In this document: positions 1 to 10,679 of the stretch, one piece after another | Layout of the letters: the number at the start of each line of letters is the position of its first letter | Numbering within the stretch: the stretch's first letter is position 1 | Assembly: GCA_963556255.1 (NCBI GenBank) | Contig: OY744616.1 | Coordinates: 32,198,416 to 32,262,415, forward strand | DNA: 64,000 nt | Direction: 5' to 3' | Origin: Allolobophora icterica | Lineage: Eukaryota > Annelida > Clitellata > Crassiclitellata > Lumbricidae | Made by a program: the position numbers and the translations under genes | Notes under the pieces: generated by a model | Databases searched by the model: none | What the model was told of the DNA's origin: nothing | What the model saw: only the letters and a program-made list of their open reading frames with translations

Positions 1-245
1 ATGTAAGAAGGTTAGAAGGTTTGAAGGGCGTTGTAGGTAAGAGATACAATTTTGTTGTGGATGCGTTGAGGGACGTTTAGCCTATGAAATGATTTCAGAA
101 CAGGAGTTATGTGGTGGAGGTATTTGGGAGTTTTGGTGACTGCGCGCACGAGAATATTTTAGACTGTTTGGAGGCGTTTTATTTGAGAAGAGTCGATGCT
201 GTAGAAAAGGGAATTACAGTAGTCGAGTTTGGAATGGACAACTGA
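1..245 (-). mobile_element. Non-LTR retrotransposon (CR1/L2-like) reverse transcriptase C-terminal fragment, degenerate
   Basis: Read on the minus strand, this encodes the region after the reverse transcriptase catalytic core of CR1/L2-type LINEs: a KLDYCNSLFYSI segment, then QIKRLQTV, a stop where the family has Gln, then a VTKTPKYLHHITPVLKS-like stretch and QRIHNKIVSLTYNALQ. The in-frame stop and loss of flanking domains show a dead fragment. It runs off the left edge, so more of the element may lie outside. Confidence 0.7.
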
Positions 246-918
246 GGTGGCTATTGTGCAGGTATTACTTGTCATGACCCACTATATTTCATTCAAACCT
301 TTGCAAGATTACATTTTGGTACCCACCAAACATTTCTCTGTGCTTTCGATTAAGATTTATTGACTGTGGACGAAGACTATATAATGATCTTAAGTAACAA
401 TATAGAAAGAAATTTGTATGAATTGTAGCAGTGTCTAAGATATTCAGAAATGTCAACTGCGCACCTTTCCTTAAACTTTCAAACTGTACTTGGACTGGTA
501 AGTAACATATTTCAGGTATTAGAATGAAATCGTGTATAGTTAACTTGAGCTAATTCTCTCAGAAATTCTTACTACACATTGCACATTCCAAACAAGTCAA
601 CTGCACATTATAAAATGTCAACTGCACACTTTATGTCAGAAAACACTCTACCTTAGGCCCTGAATTGTAGGTTAGCTCATGACAACAGACCGATTTACGA
701 TCAACCGTTGTCTATGCATCAATAACAGACACGTCGGAATTGGCCCACGAGGTGCATCAGGCCCTCTGCGATCGTTTCTGCGTCTGCCCGGGTCTCGTCG
801 TCAACCTCTCCACTGCATCAAACTCGACCGCAGCCGCGAGATTAATGAGGCAACGTTCGGCGTCCAAGAAGCCATCGACGCCTACGATACCACACCTAAA
901 TCGAGACAGAGAGGACCG
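246..918. other. No recognisable feature
   Basis: AT-rich sequence. A short open frame at 679-975 has low-complexity ends and no family signature; it is not called. The motif TGTCAACTGCRCA recurs near 450 and 617. Confidence 0.5.
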
Positions 919-1259
919 CCATCATCCTCATCCTCCTCATCGTCAACTGTATCCTTAGCACCCTCATCCTCATAAACCTCACCCTCATCTTCACCCTCAT
1001 TCTCGTCCTGATCCTCATCCTCAGCATCCTCATCCCAAGCATCCTCACCCTAAGCATCCTCAGCCTCACCACCCTCAACCGCATCCTCAGCACCCTCATC
1101 CTCATTAACCACATTTTCATTCTCATCTTCGTCCTGGTCCTCATTCTCAGCAATCTCATCCTCATCCCATGCATCCTCATCCGAAGCATTCTTATCATCA
1201 TCACCCTCGGCATCGTCATCATCAGCATCCTCAACATCGTCCTCGTCCTCCTACTCCTC
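919..1259. repeat. Degenerate CCTCAT hexamer repeat
   Basis: About 340 bp of imperfect ATCCTC / ACCCTC hexamers. It opens long frames on both strands (Met/Arg-rich on the minus strand), which are artefacts. It is followed by a short (ATT)n tract at 1260-1286. Confidence 0.85.
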
Positions 1260-1413
1260 ATTATTATTTTTATTATTATTATTTTTTACCCGAGGTATCA
1301 AAGATCCCTCAGGATTTGGAAAAATTATTGTTATTTAGGAGCAGAGATAGTGTCTGGAGGATCAGGCCTCGTCTTCGGGGGGAAAGCTTGGGAAAAGTGC
1401 CTTTAAATGCAAC

Positions 1414-1779
1414 CACAGTATAAATAATTACACAGTACGTCGACTCGCATTGCTAACTGTTGACTAGTTTTTGGGGTGACGCCATTTTGAAACTGAGCTC
1501 TTGAATTATAGATTTAAGCTGAAATTAACGTTAAAAATAATATTGTTAATTCTAATAAAGTCCTCGATGTTGTTGTAACGTTTAAAAAATATTTTACGTG
1601 ATGGATTTCGGTGTATCGGCGTGTAGTCCTCAATGTTGTTGTAACGTTTAAAAATATTTGATGAGATGGGTTCCGGGGTATCGACGTGTAAGAGCTCATT
1701 TTCAAAATGGCGGTTGGTCACACATTCTGACTGCTGCATCGGCCGGAAGTCGACGTACTGTGTAATTATTTATACTGTG
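1414..1779. mobile_element. Foldback MITE with 31-bp perfect TIRs and 7-bp target duplication
   Basis: The left end starts CACAGTATAAATAATTACAC and the right end is its exact reverse complement; the perfect match extends 31 bp to GTCGAC. A second inverted stretch (GCCATTTTGAAA..GAGCTC) continues the arms inward. ATGCAAC occurs directly on both flanks (1407-1413 and 1780-1786) as a target duplication. There is no coding capacity. An 8-bp reading of the duplication is possible if one end is shifted by one base, so the superfamily is left open. Confidence 0.85.
1563..1690. repeat. Two tandem ~64-bp units inside the MITE
   Basis: Two adjacent copies share ATGTTGTTGTAACGTTTAAA and a ..TTCCGGGGTATCGACGTGTA-like end. 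They form the centre of the 1414-1779 element. Confidence 0.7.
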
Positions 1780-2303
1780 ATGCAACCGAATTATAGCGTT
1801 GGATACAAACGCTGAAAAAGACAAGTTGATTCGCGTCTGTCACCACTGATAATATAATTATTATTATTATATTACGCATTCCCATTACATCTTTATTATT
1901 CGAATTTTTTAAATATTGTTGTTATTATTACTAGAGTATTTGCCCGCCATATGACGCGTTGAAAAAGATGAAGAATGGATTAATCAGAAGAGAAAATAAT
2001 TTATTTATTGGAATGCTTGATTATAAGTCACACTGCGAGTGAAAAATCCTTGACGGTCGGTTTTCTTGATGAGTACTTTGATGTTGTCTCCGGTGATAAT
2101 GCGCATCAGTCTCACGTCTTTGCCTGTGACCAATCGATGTTTAGGCTAATCAGTCTTCGCCTCGTCCTTGCTCCTCCTCCCCCTCAACCTCTCGTCAGAT
2201 CGTGTGCCATATTGAGGGAGTGATACCGGGAGGGAGGGAGGGATGGAGGCAGTGAGAGAGGGAGAGGAATGGAGGGAGCGAGTGAGACGGAGCGAGATGA
2301 AGA

Positions 2304-2416
2304 GCCTTAGGGAGGTCGGCCAACGGCCTCTCAAGCATGGTTAGCAGCGCCCTTGTGCCTGCATCGGCATGCAAGCCTTAGGGAGGTCGGCCAACGGCTT
2401 CTCAGGCATGTTTAGC
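2304..2416. repeat. Two direct ~42-bp copies in the left arm
   Basis: GCCTTAGGGAGGTCGGCCAA occurs at about 2305 and again about 71 bp later. The inverted counterpart in the right arm (about 5640-5740) is also duplicated, so the duplication predates or was copied between the arms. Confidence 0.7.
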
Positions 2417-2635
2417 AGAATCAGTTGCATTACATACATTCCACAGCGTTTATCGTAGGACACACAGATCTGGGAAACTATATAGGCCTAAGAGATAGTT
2501 TTAACGCACGAGGTAAAAATAATCCTTCCGGCTCTTAGCGACTATTCGAAGAGCTTGGTCGTTCTGGAGTATAACCGCAGACCTCTAGTGTCTACATCTA
2601 ATTCTTATGTTGTCTTGAGACTTTACATGTTTGGT

Positions 2636-2760
2636 TACGTGGAAACCAAAATAATATGTTCTGCAATGTGTGTTTTATTGGTAAAAAGAAATTTCTATTC
2701 GGCTTCCTTTGTAGCGAACTACATGTAGAAGGCTATGCGTGAAAATTGGCGACGACGGGA
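2636..2760. repeat. Direct repeat, copy 1 (pairs with 5252-5378)
   Basis: Shares AACCAAAATAATATGTTCTG and the following ~100 bp, including TTGTAGCGAAC, with 5252-5378 in the same orientation. This contrasts with the inverted outer arms of the enclosing element. Confidence 0.75.
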
Positions 2761-3092
2761 TGTGTCGCCAGCGAAATTTTGTCTGGCAGAACTGATGTCT
2801 TCACTCGATGGAACAAAGATCGATCCAGGAGGGACACCGAATATCCAGTTGACAACTCTCGCAGCAGGTAGGCCTAAGTTTGAGTTTGTATGAAAATTTG
2901 CAACGAATCCAGTAGAGCGGTTGACGACATACAGCCTAATGAGTACGTAGCTGAGTCAGAGTCAGTATATAAATCAGAATCAGGATCAGGATTTATTTAC
3001 ATAATCTTTATTCTGCAATTGTGTATTAAAACGCATGTTTATTTCAGCCGGAATTATGACGCTTAAGTAGTGCTCGAGTTTGTAAGTGTGTG

Positions 3093-3375
3093 ATCAGTAG
3101 TGTGGTGGTTAACGTGGTGGACTGTCAATTGAGAGATCTGGGTTCAGATCCCCGTCAGGGCAGAAATTTGATGCAAGATTTCTCCTCCACCTGCGTACCT
3201 AGCGTATACTCAGATATCAATGAGTAGGACTGATAGTGCACTGTCGTTGGGAAGATGAGACGGCGAAGCAGAGGACTTATATGCGGAAGATAAGAAAATG
3301 AAGTCGCTAACTTCATGCCCATGGTTGCCTCAGGGCTAGCTTAAGGAACTGCTCTTCTTCTTATTCTTTTTTGCG
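3093..3375 (+). mobile_element. tRNA-derived SINE, family A, copy 1
   Basis: The tRNA-like head has an A-box region (GTGGTGGTTAACGTGGTGG) and a B-box region (GGGTTCAGATCCC). The body is shared with 37345-37632: GGGCAGAAATTTG, CTCCACCTGCG, AAGAAAATGAAGTCGCTAAC, CAGGGCTAGCTTAAGG. It ends in a CTTCTT-rich tail. Confidence 0.85.
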
Positions 3376-3996
3376 TTCTTTACCATATCATGGGTTTAAT
3401 TTAGTTTCATTGGGTAGGCCCTATAATTTGTTCCATGTTATTAGGTTTCATTAGGCATTTCTATGTTTCATTGGTTGTCATTGGATTTCAGTGTGTGTCA
3501 AAAATAATTGTTACTTAGGCCTATTAACAGATTCGCACACTGAAGATTGAAACAAAATTAAATTTATCATATTTCTTATAACGTTGAATATGCACTATCC
3601 AATATAGCCGCTCTACAGAGGTTAGGAAGGAAATTCTGACCATTTTACAGTTCCTCGATCACTGAATCCTTTTGTATTAGCCTACTTTGTCAGCCTCTGT
3701 AGCGGATCCTGTATTTTGCAGACTTGGTGCCAGAATATGGCAGGGTTGAATTGTATGGATACACGATTATGCCTCTGAGGTATACTCTTTGTATATAGTC
3801 ATAACTGAATGTATAGCGCGTAAACCTGGTATTTGATCTTATACCCAGCGCTCGTGATTAGGTTGGTGCCCTGAGCTTGGCTTTCGAGTGGCGCCTTAGA
3901 AGTTTGGCGATTACGATTACGACTAACCGCTACTTCAGTTTAATTTCCCCTATCTTTAGCATTAGCAATCAAATGCATAGGCCCTAACATAGTAAT

Positions 3997-4164
3997 CAGG
4001 GTTTAAAGTGGGTGGAAACGCGTGGGAACGGCGTTCCCACTGCTCTCGAAATTCTTTGCTTGCGTTCCCACTGCTCACAATGCAAGAACCCTGGTAACAC
4101 ATGCCTTCCAATAGGAACTCTTCTTTGGCGTTCCCACTGCTCACCCAAACCACTTTAACCACTG
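3997..4164. mobile_element. hAT-type MITE, 168 bp, perfect 8-bp TSD
   Basis: The TIR on the left is CAGGGTTTAAAGTGG; the reverse complement of the right end is CAGTGGTTAAAGTGG. The 8-bp duplication ATAGTAAT flanks both sides exactly (3989-3996 and 4165-4172). The interior repeats CGTTCCCACTGCTC three times. hAT transposases are known to make 8-bp duplications. Confidence 0.9.
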
Positions 4165-4452
4165 ATAGTAATGAATGTCAGTTTCTTCAGTTTAATTATT
4201 CAATATATATGAGAATAACGCATATTCATTACACAATCACGTGATCAATGTTCCATATATAAATTGCTAACTGACAGAATCGTAGATTATCACTACCAAT
4301 CCAGCATCGCGATTAACTAGTTATTATTTACCTATGCTAACCGTTGACTCGTACTCGGATTGTCCCAGATGAATATCTCTTCACAGTTCGCACTGCTCGT
4401 AGAACTTGGGCGTTCCACATTCGAACTGGTTGAAAGTTCAGTTCAAAGTTCA

Positions 4453-4675
4453 CTGTTCACTTATTGTTGAAGTATAATATCCCAGATCGAAGATCGCTGC
4501 CTTTGATCGACGATTATTTCGCACGTTCTTGTCACTGTCACTTCGTAGGCCTACAACTCGCAAACCGTCCATGCAACTGTCCTTGAAGGTACTAAACCTC
4601 AGACACCGTCTTCACTTGTTGAAGTAATATCCCAAATCGAAGATCGCTGCCTTTGATTGAGGATTATTTTGGGCT
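4453..4675. repeat. Pair of ~65-bp direct repeats
   Basis: AATATCCC(A)RATCGAAGATC followed by GCTGCCTTTGAT occurs at about 4472 and about 4630 in the same orientation. Origin unknown. Confidence 0.7.
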
Positions 4676-4928
4676 TTCAGAAAGCCAGATTAAGGTTGCA
4701 TCACCTGGAAAAAATACCAGCCTGCGTTTTTAGACCTATACATTACAATCCTTGCGATGTTTAATCTACTTAAAACTACTTAAGTAAGGCGCTATATAAA
4801 TGTATACAACATCACCTTGTCGATAAATTACACAGGTCGGACCACTCCGGCAGTTTTGGCACCGTCCAATCCGGCCGCCTCGGCAGCTGATTCATGGGCG
4901 AGTGACGTCAGTTTAGAGATTGGCATAG

Positions 4929-5008
4929 CCGTATTGAGACATTGTAAGAACTATAGGCTGGACAAGCCATTGCACGACTAGTTCTTACAATGTGTCGGTA
5001 CGGGATTC
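4929..5008. repeat. Imperfect hairpin
   Basis: GTATTGAGACATTGTAAGAA is mirrored by TTCTTACAATGTGTCGGTAC across a ~30-bp spacer. Confidence 0.7.
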
Positions 5009-5251
5009 TGCGCCTCTCCTGACCCCGGTCTCTATGACAGTGACTTGGCGCGCTGTTCGAGAGTTGTCCCCGGCATCTGTATCTGCACCACCAACGACTG
5101 GAAGAATACCGCCAACGACCGGCAGAATGTCAAGTCTCTTCCAAGTCTCGTGGAAGCAGGTACGTTTGAATTTTCATTAGGCTTGCGACGAATCCAACAA
5201 ATAGGTAAGTTGCTGATGAAATCGTCTTGGAATCATGATGTCTTGGTTACT

Positions 5252-5378
5252 ACATGGGAACCAAAATAATATGTTCTGCAATGTGTGTTCTATTGGTAAA
5301 ATGAAATGTCTATTGGGCTTCGCTTGTAGCGAACAACTTGCACTATATACTTGCAGTAGGCTAGGCGTGATCGTCGCA
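5252..5378. repeat. Direct repeat, copy 2 (pairs with 2636-2760)
   Basis: See 2636-2760. This copy is followed by a GAGA/CAGA microsatellite at about 5380-5435. Confidence 0.75.
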
Positions 5379-5967
5379 CAGAGAGAAAGAGACAGAGAGA
5401 GAGAGACAGAGAGACAGAGAGACAGAGAGAAAGAGCGAGCGTCACTATGTTTTGGGGTAAATAATTGTGGATTGAATAGAAAATGAAATTTAACATATTT
5501 TTGTTAATAGTGGACACGCGCTTCTTAATTGTGCCGTCCAGTGTGATAATCTCGTATATAGTTTTCCCAGATCTGTGTGTACTACGATAAACACTGTGGA
5601 ATGTATGGAATGTAACTGATTCTGCTAAACATATCTGAGCGGCCGTTGGCCGACCTCCCTAAGGCCTGCTTGCCCGATGCAGGCACATGGGCGCTGCTAA
5701 CCATGCTTGAGAGGCCGTTGGCCGATCTCCCTAAGGCCTGCATCGGGCTTCGCCTGATGCAGGCGCACGGGCGCTGCTAACCAAGACCTGCATCGGACAT
5801 CACTCCCTTAATATGGCACGCGATCTGACGGGAGGTTGAGGGGAGTAGAGCAATGACGAGGCGATGTTAGCCTAAACATCGATTGGTCACGTGCAATGCA
5901 CGAAAAACAACAATAAAGAGCAAATATTATATTGTTGGTAAATAGTCCTTGACAGTTTCGTTGTCCC

Positions 5968-6162
5968 ATGAATGAAGAAAGTCCCCAAGAGCGACGATTA
6001 CGTTTAAATCGTGCGCATCGGCAAAGATGGATGGCCCGACAAAGCCAAGAAACTCTCGATCGTCTGAGGTCGCAAACACGTGAGACTGATGAGCATAATC
6101 GCCGGAGACAACATCAAAGTACTCATCAAGAAAACCGACCGTCAAGGTCATTTGCTAAATGA
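5968..6162 (+). CDS. Short basic ORF resembling STPR-type 23-residue repeats
   Basis: A 64-residue frame within the right arm of the inverted-repeat element. It is rich in Arg/Gln/Glu and has the pattern ESPQERRLRLNRAHRQRW followed about 20-23 residues later by a second SQETLDRLRSQTRET-like unit. This recalls the ~23-residue STPR repeats seen in some DNA-binding proteins and in proteins of some mobile elements. It could be a remnant of a larger reading frame carried by the element. The opposite strand also has an open frame (5927-6151), so coding status is uncertain. Confidence 0.3.
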   Translation: MNEESPQERRLRLNRAHRQRWMARQSQETLDRLRSQTRETDEHNRRRQHQSTHQENRPSRSFAK

Positions 6163-6339
6163 TGCTCGAGTTTTACTCGCAATGTGACTTATAATCAAGC
6201 ATTCCAGTAAACAAATTCTTTTCTCTTCCTATCAATCCATTCATTTTCTTTTTCCACCCGTCATATGACGGGCAAATACTCTAGTTGTTTTGATATTCTA
6301 CATGTCCATTATGACCACTCTACAGAGATTATGGGACTG

Positions 6340-6520
6340 CTCTTCTTCTTCTGTTTCTCCTCCTCCTCCTCCTCCTCCTTCTTCTTCTTCTTCTTGTTCT
6401 TCTTGTTCTTGTTCTTCTTTTTAAGTTCTTATTCTTTTGGGTCGTGTTTTTCTTGTTCTTCTACTTCTTGTTCTTCTTGTTCTTTCTGTTCTTTTCTTGT
6501 TCTTGCTATTCATGTTCTTC
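6340..6520. repeat. CTT/GTTCTT pyrimidine tract
   Basis: About 180 bp of TCC/TTC/TTG triplets; frames within it are artefacts. Confidence 0.85.
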
Positions 6521-6884
6521 TATGGCGCTTTGTGACATGAGAATCAAAATCTGTCTGCGATGTTATTTATCATTTAAAAAGAAAATATTCTTGTCGGTAG
6601 CAACACGTAGGCCTGTGTTTAATTTTTACGTGGTTTTATGTTTTGTCACAAAAGAACCAAACTGTCTATGTGTTGTGTTGTTATGTAAACAGGCCTAGGG
6701 TTTTTTAAATCTATCTCATCGGCAGAATGAAGAAGCTCTTCACGTGATTGATCGCAATTCCAGTCAGGACCGTCTAAGGCGAACCACCAGCATGATCGGG
6801 TCTCGTAGAACCAGTTACGTCTGAGGTTTCTTGTGGATGAATCCAACAAACAGGTAAGTTGCTGATTTTCGCTAGGTCGGAAAT

Positions 6885-7032
6885 GGTTATGGATTTCTGC
6901 TCCACCTGCATGCGCACCCTTGTTAACTTAGCTCTATTGAGTTCTCACGATTGGTTGGATGATGAGACGACAAGGGAGAGTACTGACCACCTGCTCTCAT
7001 ATGCCGAGGCTAATAAAAATGCGCTTACCTGC
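6885..7032 (+). mobile_element. SINE family A, partial diverged copy
   Basis: Contains TCTGCTCCACCTGC and CTCATATGCCGAGGCTAA, matching the body of the copy at 37345-37632. The tRNA head is missing. Confidence 0.6.
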
Positions 7033-7472
7033 GTCTACACCATGGAAACCTTGGAGCAAATGCTCCTTCCAAGAAATAGAGGGGATCTGTCAGTGTGTAT
7101 GCCATCATTAACTTGGTTCATTCTATGGGTCTTCTTTATATAATATCTGGTCCGTCAAAACTGCTTACACTTACAATAGCTGCAGACAGTGAGTTTGACA
7201 ACATAATACCATTTTCATTAACATTTTCATTTAGATTTTAGACAATGGACTATGCCCTCACGGCCAGTGGATTAAGATTGAATTGTTTGTTGCAAGTTAC
7301 TGTGTTCGTTTGTAAAGTTATTGCACTCAAACACTGTAAAAATTCTATGAATGAGTGTTTTTTTTTTCAATTTACTGCTTTGAAATTTGCAATCCGGTGG
7401 CCGGGGAGGGGAGGGGGAGCGGAGGGGAAATTGCTTCAATGACTTTTAGGGGTGGGATAGACGCTCCTGCAT
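7029..7472. mobile_element. Diverged copy of the CAGGGGCGTCTA MITE family
   Basis: The left portion (GCGTCTACACCATGGAAACC, then AAGAAATAGAGGGG) and the right portion (ATTGCTTCAATGACTT, GATAGACGCTCCTG) match the reverse complement of the intact 172-bp copy at 53114-53285. The extra ~270 bp in the middle (about 7120-7390) is unrelated. No clean target duplication was seen. Confidence 0.6.
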
Positions 7473-7488
7473 ATTTTTACGCACTAGA

Positions 7489-7490
<2 letters not shown>

Positions 7491-7521
<31 letters not shown>
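7491..7521. repeat. (AT)n microsatellite
   Basis: About 15 AT dinucleotides. Confidence 0.95.
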
Positions 7522-7525
<4 letters not shown>

Positions 7526-8159
7526 AATAAGGAAAATAAATAGAATTAATCCAATTGCTGGTAGAGTGGACTGCATCCTACTCGCCCACTTGAATTTTCA
7601 GAAATGCAACATGGAAAAGACAAGTCCACAAAGATCGTAACTAACCGCATCTATACATTGGAAGCAGCCTGAAACAGCAAAGCCGAGCTCAAAGAAGATT
7701 GGACTGGACTGGAGGAAGAAGAGTAGTGCCTAAACTTCCTGAAGCTCGTCTTGAGCACGGGACAAATCCTAACCCCCTCATCCTGCAATGTCAGGGACTA
7801 GGGTTGGGTAGCCGGCCCACAGCAGTCCCCAAAATCAGCTCTAAGACAGTGCATGGATTAAACTAAACGATTAACTAATAGTGGAACGAACTTTTGTATG
7901 TTTTAAGAGACGAACATCTGATATGGTGTATATTGTAGCCTATTTGTAGGCCTACTGTCTAAGGGATAATCGTCTTAGTCACGAGTGGTCCCAAAACTTT
8001 AATAAACAAAAAACATCTTGATTTATGACGTCTTGTGTTCTAGTTAACATGATTTAGACTAACTGAAAGAGTTAGTGTTTTTAAGACGCTATAGAAATTT
8101 ACGACCATCAGTCACATTTGCGATATTATAGGCTGACGCGTCTCTTACGAACCCAATAA
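7522..8159. other. No recognisable feature
   Basis: No long open frame, TIR pair or tRNA-like box found. Confidence 0.5.
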
Positions 8160-8400
8160 AAGCGATCTGTCTTAAGGTAAGCTCGAACTGTTCTTTGAGG
8201 AATTCCTTATATTAAAGTTATAGTCTTGAGTGGGTGATTTTCCAATGCTCGAAAATGGACGATATGTGTCCGAATCGCTGTAGGGGAGCAGCGATCCAAT
8301 AGAGGTTCCAGATTTGATATGGTACATGAGGAGGCAGACTTTGAAGGCGATACGGGCACGGATAGGAAGCCAGTGTAGTTGTTGCATGCATGGCGTGATG
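8160..8400 (-). mobile_element. CR1/L2-like LINE C-terminal fragment, degenerate
   Basis: The minus strand encodes QQLHWLPIRARIAFKVCLLM, the conserved motif after the thumb of CR1/L2/Jockey-type reverse transcriptases. It is followed by degraded sequence in shifted frames. The flanking GGCGCTATATTAAAG (about 8530) resembles LINE 3' ends. Confidence 0.7.
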
Positions 8401-8569
8401 TGATCTCTAGGACCGAGACCTTTTTCACTAGTTCATTATCGCGTATTATCTGCAACTTCTGTAGCGCCTTTATGTAATGCACAAGGCATCAATGGTCGCT
8501 GCTAACCAAAGCCGCATTCCGTAATCATAAAAGGCGCTATATTAAAGTTGTATACATGCACTGATACAT

Positions 8570-8730
8570 ACATATAGACAGAGATGTATACAGACACACA
8601 TAGGGCCTACATACTTACGTACTTGCATACATACGGACAGACATATTATATACATACATGCGTACTTACATACGTATATAGGCCTACAAATGTACGTATA
8701 CATAGGCCTACAGACATACACTTAGGGCAA
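8570..8730. repeat. Degenerate TACA/CATA tetranucleotide tract
   Basis: Imperfect TACATACATA and TAGGCCTACA units. Confidence 0.7.
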
Positions 8731-8958
8731 CATGTTTCGAGATCCTTGAGAATCGATAGACTGGAAGACACGCTAAGGAACTAGGCTACCGAGACGTAAA
8801 CTTGAGAGGCCTTTGTCATTTTAAACCTTCTCTGACGTCATATTTGGGGCTTTTGTATTACGTCATCTTTCTATCGAAGTTGTCGTGAAAGACGCTCGAC
8901 GCTCGAAGACGGTGGTCTACACTTGAAAATCTTTCAATGACGGTCGACGTTTGATAAC

Positions 8959-9125
8959 TCCTGCTCAGTGAAACTTCTGCTCAGTGAAACTCCTGCTCAG
9001 TGAAACTCCTGCTCAGTGAAACTCCTGCTCAGTGAAACTCCTGCTCAGTGAAACCTCTGCTCAGTGAAACTTCTGCTCAGTGAAACTCCTGCTCAGTGAA
9101 ACTCCTGCTCAGTGAAACTTCTGTC
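8959..9125. repeat. 16-bp minisatellite, about 10 copies
   Basis: The unit GCTCAGTGAAACTCCT is repeated head to tail with C/T changes near its end. There are no spacers between units. Confidence 0.95.
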
Positions 9126-9285
9126 TGCTGAAACACGCTTAGTCACCTGCTCGAAAACTCATCGGACGAAAGAGAAGAGGTAAGAAGCGTTAAATGTTTA
9201 CTTACCTCGATTGACTTTACCCTACCTGAATCATACATCACTTCACCCTTACTCTGTCTTTAGCTTAACTTAGCTTACCTTATGG

Positions 9286-9500
9286 AATACAATACAATAC
9301 AGCCGCATTTAGTATTCTCCTCCTTCCAAAGCTCGGAATTGCACACGATCATATGACAAAACATTGATGGCGCTGAGCCATTGCGAGTGAAGGACTTGCT
9401 CAAGGTCCCTACACAGTGACCGACTCAGAGGACAGGGTTCGAACCCGTACAGTCCGTACTCTCTGCAGGTCGAGCGCTCTAACGAATCGGCAACCGTGCC
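9286..9500 (-). mobile_element. tRNA-derived SINE, family B, copy 1
   Basis: On the minus strand there is a tRNA-like head with a B box GGGTTCGAACCCTG, then AGGGACCTTGAGCAAGTCC, then an (AATAC)n tail at 9286-9300. Same family as 21630-21832 and 42779-42976. Confidence 0.85.
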
Positions 9501-9754
9501 ATCGTACCTTACCTTATCTCACCTTATCTTGCCGTACTTGAACTTGGGTAACGATTCATGTCTTAATTACCTTCTTGTAATTTGTCCAGTTCAATCGATG
9601 TAACTTCATTCAGACAGGGGCCACTGTGAGACAAGCAAACTCTCCAAGAGAAGTGTTCTCTGCCGCGGTCAACTCCTCTCTTCTGAAACACCGAACCGAA
9701 CAAGCTGTCATCGGGCGACAGAGCAGAGGTAAGAAGTGTTTGATAATTTCCTTA

Positions 9755-9950
9755 TCTGACGTTACCTTGACGTTACCTTGCAACCTTGTTTTACCTTACC
9801 TTAATCCTGCATCACCTTACCTTATGTTACCTTACTCTTTTTTTAGCTTACCTTGGCTTACCTTACCTGATTTTACTCTGAATTACCTCATTTTACCTTA
9901 CCTGGCCTTACCCTTTTTATACACTACTGCACCTTGCCTTACCTTCCTTT
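9755..9950. repeat. Degenerate TTACC pentamer tract
   Basis: Imperfect CCTTACCTTA repeats; similar patches lie near 9250 and 9510. Confidence 0.75.
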
Positions 9951-10237
9951 ACGTTCAATCCGTACAATCTATGTAAATCAATTTAGGATATGTTTTCAAC
10001 AGAAATAATTCAATCGCTCCCAGCCCTCAGAATGATCCCTGTGTCAGAAATTGCCGTTCAATGCTCAAGCTCAGCCTTTACGAATGCATTGCACTGTAAA
10101 GATTGTATCCTGTGTAATGTATTGTAACTGAAAATTCTATAAGGCTGACCATATTCTATAGCTGTCTCAGGTCATCGAGAACTACCGTGAGAACAGTTGT
10201 TTTGCAAATCAGTACTTAAGTTAATTCAGGGTGTAAG

Positions 10238-10345
10238 CATGGGGAACGTTAATATGGGTAACGTTAGTATGAGTAATGTTAGTATGGGTAATACTAATAT
10301 GAGTAATGTTAGTATGGTAACGGAAATATGGGTAATAATAAAACT
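10238..10345. repeat. Short tandem repeat around GTAATGTTAGTATG
   Basis: Five or six imperfect 14-18-bp units of TATGRGTAATGTTAG. Confidence 0.75.
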
Positions 10346-10679
10346 TAATAATAATCGTAGATAACTTTGTATTATTTCTTCCAGTATAAACTGGATTTGA
10401 TATCAGTGTTTCATCGAAGGCAAATGTCTGAATGGAAACCGCGAACACTTCAGGAAAACCTTTGTGACACGCCGTAGGTTGGAGCATTGTGGGAAGTACG
10501 TGGATCTGTTTTTCCCATGACAATATAGAATTGCATTCCTCCACCAAAGGGAGCCCGTTATTGACCTCCAAAGGGCCCCCCACCGGACAGAAACAGAGAA
10601 AATACTCAATCTGGAAGAGAATCTACTATTCTTACCATCGTAGAGACTGAGGAGAATGGGAAGGTCATATTCCTACGCA

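Larger units (their letters stand above)
1931..6284. mobile_element. Large inverted-repeat (foldback-type) element, ~4.35 kb
   Basis: The left end CTAGAGTATTTGCCCG (1931) matches the reverse complement of the right end at 6284. Homology between the arms continues inward: left about 1931-2490, right about 5555-6284, including the ACCAATCGATGTTTAGGCTA and GGCCAACGGCC segments and CAGATCTGGGAAA near 2470. The right arm carries about 220 bp (about 5890-6110) absent from the left. No convincing target duplication is visible. The middle (about 2490-5555) holds a SINE, a hAT-type MITE and direct repeats. No transposase was found, so the class is unknown. Confidence 0.7.

Noticed and set aside
1931..6284. 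Helitron or Maverick identity for the large element
   Set aside because: No CTRR end, hairpin, helicase, polymerase or integrase sequence; long TIRs do not fit Helitrons.
8959..9125. CRISPR-like regular repeat
   Set aside because: 16-bp units are directly adjacent with no unique spacers; a minisatellite in a eukaryotic genome.
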